Assembly: GCA_973895155.1 (NCBI GenBank)
Contig: OZ316891.1
Coordinates: 1,860,001-1,924,000 of the forward strand
Direction of reading: 5' to 3'
Length of the DNA stretch: 64,000 nt
DNA from: Marsupella aquatica
Lineage: Eukaryota > Marchantiophyta
Shown here: one piece after another, positions 49,504-59,758 of the stretch
How positions within the stretch are numbered: the stretch's first letter is position 1
Layout: each line of letters starts with the position of its first letter
Program-made: the position numbers and the translations under genes
The notes under the pieces: generated by a model
What the model was told of the DNA's origin: nothing
What the model saw: the letters and a program-made list of their open reading frames with translations, nothing else
The model's database searches: none

Positions 49504-51708
49504 CCCTACTCACAAGCATGTGGAGTCACAATGGCCAGAGTTTGCACGTGACCCTCGTCATGTGAGGTTGGGGTTGGCATCAGATGGGGTGAGCCCACAC
49601 TCCCTTGGAGGGAAAGGGCGCCCTACTTCGGTTTGGACGGTGGTTTTTATGAATTACAACCTTCCCCCATGGTTGTCCATGAAAAAAGGATTCTTATTGC
49701 TATCATTGATTATCCCAGGTCCATCTAAGGTAAAAAACATGGACACCTACTTGGCGCTCTTGGTTGGGGAACTTCATAAATTATGGGGGGGTGTATGGGC
49801 ATATGATGGTCGGACAACTACAGGAGGGTTACCACGTGTCTTCCAATTGAAGGGAATCATTATGTGGACCATGCATGACTATCCAGGTGAGTGGTATGGA
49901 TTTGTATTTTTTTCATGTATTGGAGATCAAGTTTGTCTGGAAGGAAGTCCCTCTTTAATTCTATGTACATGAACTTTTCAATTCCTTTGACTCTCATGAG
50001 AATGTTATTTTGTAAGCAGGGTTTGGGTTTGTTTCTGGGTTCCAAACTCAAGGGTACAAGGCATGCTCCACTTGTGGTCCAAGCCTTCACGATATGGCCA
50101 AGTACTCAAAATGGCTGCACAAGATAATCTACCTTGGTCATACCAAGTTTCTTCCACTTGGGCATCACATGAGGTCTGACCCCCTTTTGTTTTCAGACTT
50201 TGACATGATCAATGGTGATGAGCGTGAGATACCTGACCGCACAAAATTTTCGTATTGGAAATCCATAGCTGATAGGGTGGCAGACCCTGAAGATGCCATG
50301 GGATTTGATGGTAGTGGATTGATAAGGTGGAGTATACTGGCCACTTTGCCCTATTGGCCTGAGTTGAAGATTCATCACTTGTTAGACCCCATGCATATAG
50401 AGGGAAATGTTGGGAAGGCTTTGATCAAGCACTTTTATGGGGAAAAGAACATTAATTTTAGGGAGGCATGCCAGGATCTAGAACGACATCCAGATGTATG
50501 GATAACAGTTGATGAATCCACAGGGATGGAACATCGTCCTTCAGCTCCATGGGTTTTGAGTGTTGGTGAAAGAAGAGAGTTTCGACAATGCATAGGGCAG
50601 ATGCGGTTTCCTACAGGCTATGGTGCCAATCTACGTAAGGCTTTTGGGATGGAGGACAGTCATAAATGACCAATGTATCTCAAGACACATGACTATCATC
50701 GTTTACTACAACATATACTTCCTGTGGCAATCATAGGTTTGGGGAGTGAAGAAGTGCAAGACACCCTTTGGTCACTGGGCACTTTGTTGAGATGGATATG
50801 CTCAAAGGAAATATATGAAGAAGAGATACCACGGATGGAGGTATTAGCAGAAGAGGTGGTATGCAAGTTGGAGAAGGCCCTCCCTCCTTCCTTCTTTGAT
50901 TGTCAGGTGCATCTTCTCGTTCATCTTGTGAGGGAGGTTGCCATTGCCGGTCCGGTGCATTGTAGGTGGATGTATTGGTTGGAAAGGTACATGGCCCAGT
51001 GTTAAAGGCTTATGTACGGAACCATGCACGAGTGGAGGGGAGCATGGAAAATGGATACTTGGCAGCTGAGAGTATGTTTTATTGTAGTAACATCTTAGCT
51101 ACCATTGATCCTAGTTGTCCATGCACTTGGATGGAAGAGAGGGAAGTGGAGGAGGACCATTTAACAGGTGCAAAAAAAACACGCTTACTAACCGCAGTGG
51201 AGTTGACACAAGTTAGTACTTTCATGTTGAGTAACAACAATGTGATGGAAGATTGGAGAGAGTTTTATGAGGATGCAAAGAGGGAGAGTCGTCGCCCAAG
51301 AATCTTTCCAAAGTTCCTTGAGTATATGAAGGAGAAAGTACTTCAGTTGGATGCTATGGTGGCCCAAGGTGAGAATGTATCACATTTTCCAGATATGACT
51401 CCTGAGGTTCGAACAATTGTTCATGGTCCTTTAAGACTTGTTCAGACCAGAACAGCAATGTGGACACAAGGGAGGCATTTCAGGATTTCTGACCTTGATG
51501 AGAAGAGGGGAAGAACTTTTGATTGTGGAGTTCAAGGGCAGTTCATGCAAGATTCACAAAGTAGCCGTCATGACACTAATGTGATCAGAGATGTGGTGCC
51601 TCACTATGGGAAGATTGAAGAGATCTTGATCATATCCTATGATGCCGATTCCAGATTTGAAGAATATGCCTTCAAGTGTAAGTGGTTCAAAATTCACCTG
51701 GTTTGTGA

Positions 51709-52007
51709 CCCTGGGGAATCACTCGTTGGATTATTAGAACGGGGTGCGAACAAATGAAGGTTCTTTTTAATCTTGTTGGTGTAATAATTATAATCAAAAA
51801 TTTGTACTAACTTAGGCGTTTAAAAATCCAATTTTGGTAAAAATATTAGTTTTTATATTCAGCAAGGTATTTAAAAATTTGTCAAAGCCATATAATCAAG
51901 GGTACAAGGGTATTTTTAATTGAATTTATTTTTTCATTTATTTTTTCAAATTTCATTGGTTTGTTCTCACTTGTTTTAGGGGTTTTACTCTAAGTGATTC
52001 CCTAGGG
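51709..52007. mobile_element. MITE copy 4, inside the inner CACTA transposase (DUF4216)
   Basis: 299 bp with ends CCCTGGGGAATCACT and the complement of CCCTAGGGAATCACT (14 of 15 match). Flanked by GTTTGTGA (51701-51708) and GTTGGTGA (52008-52015). Ignoring it restores the DUF4216 frame seen in the outer copy (WFK...TVLxDECGFT). Confidence 0.9.
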
Positions 52008-52599
52008 GTTGGTGATAATCGCACGGTACTTCTTGATGAGTGTGGGTTTACTCGACTGAAGACATCATCAACTAGCTTTCAACCATCTCATTGGCAAACA
52101 TCTGAACCATTTACATTCCCAAGTCACCTTGAGCAGTGTTTCTATATTCCGTACTCACCAGACCCAGAGTGGTCAGTTGTTATACCGTATGTGCCACGGT
52201 CCCGTTCCATTATCTCGGAAAAACCTGACGTTATTATTGTGTCAAATGGAGGAGAGGATGAGGACCAGGTTTGATGCACTAGTAGTAAAACTTGTTGTGG
52301 GCCCAGAATTTGACCCTAAACTAACTATCATGGTTTTATTTATATTAACATATTAATTTTCTTCTTTTGTTTTACAAACACTTAATTGGACTTTGAAATT
52401 TCATCTCACTGTTATATATGCAACCCTAGCCATTTCCAAAGCTATCCTCATGCATGCCACCTTTTTGAAAACCCTAGCTGTAACCTAAACACATGCATTC
52501 TCCATCTTGTAAAGAAACTCTCTCAAACATTTCCATTCTACAAACTTTTCAAACAACTCTCTTTGCAAAACATTTTCAAGCTTGTCAAGAAGCAACTTC

Positions 52600-53029
52600 T
52601 GAACACTTTGTGAATAACACACCATCGGTAATTGTGATGCCAATGGGTTCTCAACTTTGCGAATCAACTGGCTTTGGTAACTTGCAACTATTTATACTTC
52701 ACAATATTGTGCGAAGCTAATAGGTTCACAAGATATATTTGAGTACATTATTATCACTAAATTATGAAACAAAAGAGATCCAAATGCAGTCGCGATGGTC
52801 ACGGATCCACAAATACTTTGTGAGACAAATAGTATCTGAAAGAGTTGCGAATTCAATCCGATCTCAAACAAATTGCGAGGTATTTAGCTTCGCAACACTA
52901 TGTTGCAAACCTTTGAGCATGGTTTATTGTGATGCGTGTTTGATCACAAAATATCTGAAGTCGATGACATCGCAAGACCATCCCGGCGTTAAAAAAAAGC
53001 TTCGCAAAAGGGGCCAATATGTAGTAGTG
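52600..53029. repeat. Inner CACTA right subterminal repeats
   Basis: TTTGCGAATC, TTGCGAGG and CTTCGCAA motifs in both orientations up to the right terminus. Mixed with diverged units such as GTTGCGAATTC. Confidence 0.7.
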
Positions 53030-53305
53030 AAAGGCTAGGGGGTGGGAGAAGGAAAGCTACGAGGAGGAATGACTACAAGCGACATGAGTTTTCTTTTCAT
53101 AAAGTGTACCAAAAGGTGTGGGAGTGTACATAGGACTGTGGGGATGGAAGATGTAAAAAAGCCACATTTAAAATTGATATACTTACAAGATTGATTTGGG
53201 CAAGTTACATAAATTTATTAATAATTTAGAAACACATATTTCTCCAACCAAGAAGAGAGATCCTCATGTTCAAATCTAACTGTATATCCACATAACATAT
53301 ACCCC

Positions 53306-56300
53306 TCAAACTTGGTCCTCATCCTCTTCAGGTTGGGACACAACCAAAATATCTGGTTTTTCCCCAACAACTGAACGAGATCGTGGCACATATGTGATGA
53401 CAAGTGACCATTCCTCTGGGTTTGGGGGGTATGGAATATAGAAACATTATTCCACATGACTTGGAAAAGTGAACGTCTTCGATGTTTGCCAATGAGATGG
53501 CTGGAAACTAGTGGCAGATATCTTTAGCGGTGTAAATCCACACTCATCTTGAAGCACGGTAGGACTGTTACCTGCAAGGGTCACTTTGAACCACTTGCAC
53601 TTGAAGACATACTCTTCAAACTTTGATTGTGCATCATAAGAGATCACTAGGATCTCCTCTATCTTTCCATAATGTGGCACAACATCTCAAATAATATTTG
53701 TGTCATGGCGACTGTTGCGGGAATCTTGAGAGAATTGTCCTTGAACTCCATAATCAAAGGTACGACCCCTCTTCTCATCAAGGGAAGAAACCCTAAAATC
53801 CACCAAACCATAAGGACATGTTACAAAAATAGGCATAAACATATAACAATTAATATCACATGCCAAAAAATTATCTCTTCAATATATGTGGGTGTATTAC
53901 ACATAAATTAAAATCACCATAGATGAAAGGTTACTAAGGTACTTGGAAATAACCTGAAATGTCTCCCTTGTGTCTACATTGCCGTCCTTGTTGTAACCAT
54001 TCTCAAGGGACCATGAACAATGGTACGGACATCATCTATGATAGCTGGAAAATGTAATAGATTCTCTCCCCTCGCTACCATGTCATCCACCTCAACCAAC
54101 TTCTCCTTCATGTAGTCATGGTACTTTGGAAAGATCCTTGGTCTTCTACTGGTACTTTTGGCATCCTCATAGAAATCCCTCCATTCTTCCATGATAGTGC
54201 TGTTACTCAACATGAATGTGGTTAGTTGTTTCAACTCCACTGGTGTCAACATGCGGGTTTTGATAGCACCTGTTAAACGATCCTCCTCATCTTCCCTCTC
54301 CTCTACCCAAGTACGGGGAGAGGTACGATCAATTGTGGCCAATATGTTACTGCAATAGAACATACTCTCTGCTGCCAAGTATCCTGTAGCCATGCTTCCC
54401 TCAACCTGTGCCTGGTTACGTACATAACCCTTTAATACTGCCATGTACCGTTCCAACCAATACATCCACCGACAATGCACAGGACTAGCAATGGCCACCT
54501 CATGAACAAGATGAACAAGTAAATGCACTTGGCAATCAAAAAAGGAAGGGCCTTTTCTAACTTGCATACCACCTCTGCTGCCAGTACCTCCATTCCCGGG
54601 ATCTCTTCATAGTATATCTCCTTAGAACATGTACCCATCTCAATAGTTTTCCCAATGACCAAATGGCAGATCTTGCACTTCTGAACTTGCCAAACCTATT
54701 ATGGCCGCGGGCAATATATGTTGCAATAACTGATGATAGTCATGCGTCTTGAGATACATTGGCCACTTATGATTGTCCTCCATCCCAAAGGCCTTCCGGA
54801 GATTGGCACCATAACCAGTAGGAAACCGCATGCCTCCTATGCGATTCCTAAACTCCCTTCTCTGGCCAACAGGAAGCACCCATGGGGCTGAAGGTCGATG
54901 TTCTATCCCTGTGATAGGATCAATTGTGACCCATACATCTGGATGCATCTCAAGATCCTCATAAGCCTCCCTAAAGTTAGTGTCCTTTTCTCCACAGAAA
55001 GCCTTTATCAAAGCCTTTCCCACATTTCCCTCAATGTGCATGGGGTCTAATAGATGGCGGATCTTCAACTCTCCCCAATAAGGCAAAGTGGTTAATATAC
55101 TCCATCTAGTCAACCTGCTACCCTCAAATTGCATGGGATCCTCCGGGTTTGCCACTCTATCAGCCAAGTCTTTCCAATGTGCAAAAGTTGTTGGCTCTGG
55201 TATATCACGTTCATCACCAAAGGCCATATCAATGGAGGAAAATAGTAGTGGGTCAAACCTCATCTGATGGCCCATTGGCAGAAACTTTGTATGCCCAAGA
55301 TAAACAATCTTGTGAAGGTGTGATGAGTACTTGGCTATATCACCAAGACTTGGGCCACAAGTGGAGCAAGCCTTGTAGCCTTGGGTTTGCAACCCACTCA
55401 CAAAGCCAAATCCTGGTCATATAGACACACATAATATAGAATTAGCACATGGAAATGACGGGATAACATGCATTATCATATCATGTTGGATGTAAACAAA
55501 AAAAGTGTTGTAGTTTCATAGTTCTTACCTGGGTAGTCATGCATGGTCCACATACAAACCCCTTTTAGTTTAAAAACCCGTCATATGCCCATATTCCGTC
55601 CCATAATTTTTGGAGTTCCTCAACCACTAATGCCAAATAGGTGTCCATCATGTTCTTCACCTTCTTTGGTCCTGGGATAATCAAAGATAGCAATAGAAAG
55701 CCCTTTTTCATGGACAACCATGGTGGAAGGTTGTAATTCATGAGAACCACCGACCAAATTGATGTAGGTCTCCCCTTCCCTCCAAGTGAATGAGGGCTAA
55801 CCTCATCTAATGCCAACCCAAGTCGCACATGCCGAGGGTCACACTCAAAATCTGGCCATGTTGACTCCACATGTTTATGAGCAGGAGAGTCAACTGGTAA
55901 TCGCATCACACCGGGCTCCAAACGATGCTTCTTGTGCCATACCATCAACTCGGCCAAGTCAGAACATCTATACATGTGCAACAAGCGAGAAATTATAATG
56001 GGGAACCAACGAACTGCTTTTCTTGGCACCTTCCTGGTTAGCATGTTTGGGTCATACCGTGGCTCATGACATAGTGTGCATTTTGTCATATGGGCTTTGT
56101 CCCCATGAAATAATATGCAATCATTCACACAAGCATGAATGATATGGTAATCCATGCCAATGGATGAGAGAATCTTCTTTGCATCCTTCCAAGTTCCAGG
56201 CAACACATTCTCCAAGGGTAACATCAAGTCATGACAATATTCAAATATGTCTGATAACATAGAATTGCTTGCCTTATGTTTGGCCTGAATGTTCAACAAC

Positions 56301-56671
56301 CCCAATATGGCTGACAAACGACTCAACCGAGCACCCTCAAAGATAGGTGTCCGGGCATGTTCCTCAGCCTCCTTCCATTGTTGTTGTCCCTCTGGAGTAT
56401 GTTGTGGTCGTGGGTCATTTTGGGGGGCAGCTCCTTCAACACTAATGTCAGGGACACCATCTTCAACATCAACCATGAAGTCATCCATGGCTGTGTCCTG
56501 GTCATGCATGACCTGGTCATCAGTCTGAGGTGTTGCTTCCTCATCACCATGATCACTTACATCATTACTTGATGAGGAATCATCCTCTGATGGTTCTCCC
56601 TCTTCTGGCATGCCCATCTCCCGATATGCTGCTCTCAACCTTCGTGGTAACATTTGTTGAGATGGTTGCAC
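53306..56671 (-). pseudogene. TNP2-type transposase of the outer CACTA element
   Basis: Same domains as the inner copy: acidic N-terminus, Transposase_21 (55574-56671 and 54640-55401), DUF4218 (53974-54567) and DUF4216 (53447-53680 and on to a stop at 53306). No MITE is present. Damage: a 28-base deletion after WAYD near 55570, frameshifts near 54650 and 54550, and TAG at about 53974 where the inner copy has Trp in TAMWTQGRHF. One intron (55405 to about 55530) is shared. A second intron, 53793-53953, with good gt/ag ends, is absent from the inner copy, whose exon is continuous there. A splice acceptor ending gtag precedes the ATG, as in the inner element. Confidence 0.86.
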
Positions 56672-56922
56672 ATTCTACGCACGACACAACCAAAAAACCT
56701 CTTGATATATATTTCACCAGGTACAACAAAAACAGACTTCAGACCATTCATTCAAGACAAATTAACAATCAGTTTTAAGGATTGATTGCATGCATTCACA
56801 TTAAGAACTTAAGTGAAGGGCCACACCAAAATTATACTACTCCAAAATGAGGCCAGAGGACATGTATATAATGATAAGTGTGAAGTACACACAAGGTACA
56901 AGAGGATGTATGACATGGCTCC

Positions 56923-58082
56923 CTAATCCCACTCATAGTGTGTGAATAACTCATCTCCAGCTCTAATAGTCCTAGTGGCAAGAACTAAGCAATGGTCCTT
57001 ATGATATGTCATTCCATATGGTGCCGGCATTGGGCCATCAGTAAAAACCCACTCACAATTGGCCCTACACTTGGGTCGAGTCCCCATAGTATTATTTATA
57101 AAGCCAGCAATATTCCCATTACATACGGGATCACCGTCTATCACCCGCTACTCACTGTACCTTCTAGTGCTACCATGAAAAGTATACATCTCTAGGGCAT
57201 ATGTTTTCCACTCACGATGTTGTGCAAGGATCATGTTCCAGTCTCTTCTCTTGTAGATGGGTCCACCGTATGGGAACAAAGTAGGACCCTCTCTGCCACG
57301 AGCACTTGACCCACTCCCATCATCCATGATGATATCCTCACAAGAAAATACTCCATATCCGTGTCTCTCTCCAAGTGTGGAAGCTTTCACAATCCAACGT
57401 CTACCCCAAACCACAATCTCCTCATCATAACCGGGAAAATAAGGCAAGCCAAGAGTCATAGGATCCCAATCTTTGATGATAGAGGCACACTTGCCAATGA
57501 ATGAACAAATGCCCTACCTACCCTCAACTAGTGTTCTTGATGGGTCATTGGTTGCTCGTGGCCTCCTCTTGGACTGGGGCCTAGACCGGGGTCTTCGTGT
57601 CTCAGTGGGCACATGAGACTGTTCCTCTTCAGTCCCATGATTGGTACTGATCCCTACACCCAAGGCTTGTGAAAGTGCATTGCCTATAGCATCTAAAACT
57701 CCTTGTGATGGGACATAGGGTGGTGGTGTCACCGGTCTACGCATACGGGATCCCTATTCCATGCAAAAACCCACAAAAAACCATATGTGTAAACATTGAT
57801 TCACTTATGAAAATATGAGGGAAAAAAGGCAAACAATTGAAATCCACGTACCATATGGGATGAAGAAGCCCCCGGAGTAAGACCCCTGTGACGTCCATAT
57901 CTCTCAATATGTTGAGCACACACATAAGATTTTTGAGAAACTTGGCCCACACATCTGGTGCACTCACAAAGTCTCCAAGGAGGACCACGAGGACCGGTAA
58001 CCTCAGGTTGAGGAGGAGGGGGTACATCATCGGAGGAGGAGTACTCACTATTGGATAGTTCAGAGGAGGATGACATATCCAT
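56923..58082 (-). pseudogene. SET-domain gene of the outer CACTA element
   Basis: Exons 57852-58082 and 56923-57753. The product has the same parts as the inner one: Ser-rich start (MSSSSELSNSEYSSSDD), Cys/His cluster (CECTRCVGQVSQKSYVCAQHI), linker with basic patch (RPRSRPQSKRRPRA), then SET: GERHGYGVFSCEDI, GNIAGFINNTMGTRPK, GDELFTHYEWD. Two nonsense codons break it. One is TAG at about 57518, where the inner copy has Trp. The other is TAG at about 57151, where the inner copy has Gln in YCDQRIIDGDP. A MITE (58085-58390) sits just upstream of the start, between the old splice acceptor and the ATG. The gene lies 5' of TNP2 on the same strand. Confidence 0.82.
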
Positions 58083-58084
58083 TG

Positions 58085-58390
58085 CTCGGGGGGTTGACTA
58101 TCAACAATCTTAGGAACCACGTGCGATCCAAAATAGGTATTTTTCATATAAATTAGCTAAATTTTTAAAAAGCGTAGGAAGCAAAAGAAGGTATTATAAA
58201 CCTATATTTGTAGAATATTCTCTAATATATACCTTAGAATAGGTATATATTAGAGAATAAAGTAAAATAGGTCATTACTATTGAAAATAGAGAATATTTT
58301 TAGAATATTCCCATTATAAAATAGGTGTGTTTATATTAGACTAGGATCTCACGTGGTACCCCAAAATATACACTAAGTTAACCCCCCGAG
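58085..58390. mobile_element. MITE copy 5, at the start of the outer SET gene
   Basis: 306 bp with ends CTCGGGGGGTTGACTA and the complement of CTCGGGGGGTTAACTT. Flanked by ATCCATTG (58077-58084) and ATCCACTG (58391-58398). The interior is AT-rich with an internal palindrome around TATTCTCTAATATATACC (near 58212-58258). Confidence 0.9.
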
Positions 58391-58899
58391 ATCCACTGCC
58401 ACATTACATTGCATGTAGGGCATGATTAGAATCCCTCTCCGTCGGCCTAAAAATATCCTAAAACTAAACTGCAAAAACCCTTTTTTGTTGAGCATGAAAC
58501 CCAAAGGAGAGTGTCATGCACAAAAATATCACATTGTCACCCTTGGGAAAATTGTAACGGTCTAAGCCCTGAATTAGGTTAGTGAATTACCTGAATGAGA
58601 CCCGGGCTCAACAGTGCCTATAGGTCGTGTGGCTCAATGAACATGAGCCAAATCTAGAAGTAGGAGGAAAATACTGGAAACAAAATGTAAGTTTTGGATA
58701 GTCATTAGCATCTCTCAAGTTGTGGAACCCCAAACATAAGTTACACATATATATATTCTTGCAAAACAAAAAATGGCAAGGTGTATGAAAAATCTCCACT
58801 AACAACACTACATACATGTTATACCTTTTAGATGCCTGGGTTCCCACAATGCATATGCATTAGACAAAAGTTGAGGAAGTAGTGATGTCCCTGGGCTGT

Positions 58900-59450
58900 A
58901 TCATGATTACATGGGTTTTCCCCTCAATTGTTAGCATAAAAACCTCTTAGAACTTGCCCTCATAAGTTACCATAAAATTAACCCAAGTGTCCATGAAAAT
59001 AGAACCTGTCTTTCCCTCCTAAGTTGGCCTAAACCCCAAAAGCCAAAACATAAACACCTCCTCTTACTCCAATACATATAAGCCAAACATTCATAAAATG
59101 AAATCCCCCTGGCCAAACCCAAAACATAAAACACCTCATATTACCCTCCAATCTGAGCCCAACGTACCTTCATAAAATAAACCCTCCCCCAACCAAACCA
59201 AACGTCAAACATAAAATCCCTCCATTTACCCTCCAATACACATAACCCCAACCTTCATAAAATAAAAACCCTCCCAACCAGGCAAAACCCAAAAGCCAAA
59301 ATATAAATCCCCGTCTCTTACCTTCCAATATAACCCCCAACATTCTGAAATAACACTCCCCCCCAACCAGGCCAAACGCAAAAGCCGTAACATAAGACCC
59401 CTCCTCTTACCCTCCAATGTCAGCACTTTTAAACCCCCCAACCCTTATAT
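58900..59450. promoter_or_regulatory. CCCTAAA-like divergent intergenic region (outer CACTA)
   Basis: C-rich sequence with AACCCTCCCC, CCAAACCC and ACATAAAA blocks between the divergent SET and TnpA-like genes. It is the counterpart of 45850-46740 in the inner element. 58400-58900 holds no recognisable gene. Confidence 0.5.
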
Positions 59451-59539
59451 GATCACATGCAATGAATTACTTGTACCAAATTTAATGTTTATGACCCCTC
59501 TTAGTATCCCTACTCACAGAAAATACACATGCGAGATGG

Positions 59540-59660
59540 GGGTTTTCGCAAACCCAATAGCGAACTCGTTTGAATAGTTGTATTCTTCGCAAAGATAGCG
59601 TTTGCGAAGCTGGTTGAGAAGGTAGAACCATCGCAAACTGCGATGCGAATGACTTTGCAA
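59540..59660. promoter_or_regulatory. TTGCGA-motif cluster upstream of the outer TnpA-like gene
   Basis: Several TTCGCAAA, TTTGCGAAG and GCGATGCGAA motifs lie within 220 bp of the start codon at 59759. Confidence 0.5.
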
Positions 59661-59758
59661 ACCCTAACTCTACTGTCCTTATCATTTGCCGAGCGCGGAC
59701 GAGGCGGATCCATTTCTTTCGGGCCTTGGGAGAGAGCAGCGCAGGCGAGGGAGGAGCA

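Larger units (their letters stand above)
48485..52274 (+). pseudogene. TNP2-type transposase of the inner CACTA element
   Basis: CACTA transposase with N-terminal acidic region, Transposase_21 (CPICQEPRYETNML, VPRKAVRWFPIIPRLLHMY, SLGGKGRPTSVWTVVFMNYN, DPMHIEGNVGKALIKH), DUF4218 (FFDCQVHLLVHLVREVA, CRWMYWLERYM, NGYLAAESMFYCSNIL) and DUF4216 (HYGKIEEILIISYDA, KCKWFKI). Damage: frameshift near 48978, MITE at 49301-49503, TGA at 50667-50669 where the outer copy has Trp, a 2-base insertion near 50995 after RYM, and a MITE at 51709-52007. An intron at about 49887-50018 is shared with the outer copy. A splice acceptor (tctatag) ends five bases before the ATG and only 157 bp downstream of the SET stop, so SET and TNP2 may be alternative products of one transcript. 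Confidence 0.88.
42632..53029 (+). mobile_element. Inner (nested) CACTA transposon with SET gene
   Basis: The left end is CACTACAACACTATCGGCC. The right end is the complement of CACTACTACATATTGGCC. It is flanked by AAA (42629-42631 and 53030-53032). The length is 10,398 bp. Gene order is the mirror image of the outer element: TnpA-like gene on the minus strand, SET and TNP2 on the plus strand. Its insertion between the TNP2 3' end and the terminus of the outer element shows that it arrived later. Confidence 0.88.
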
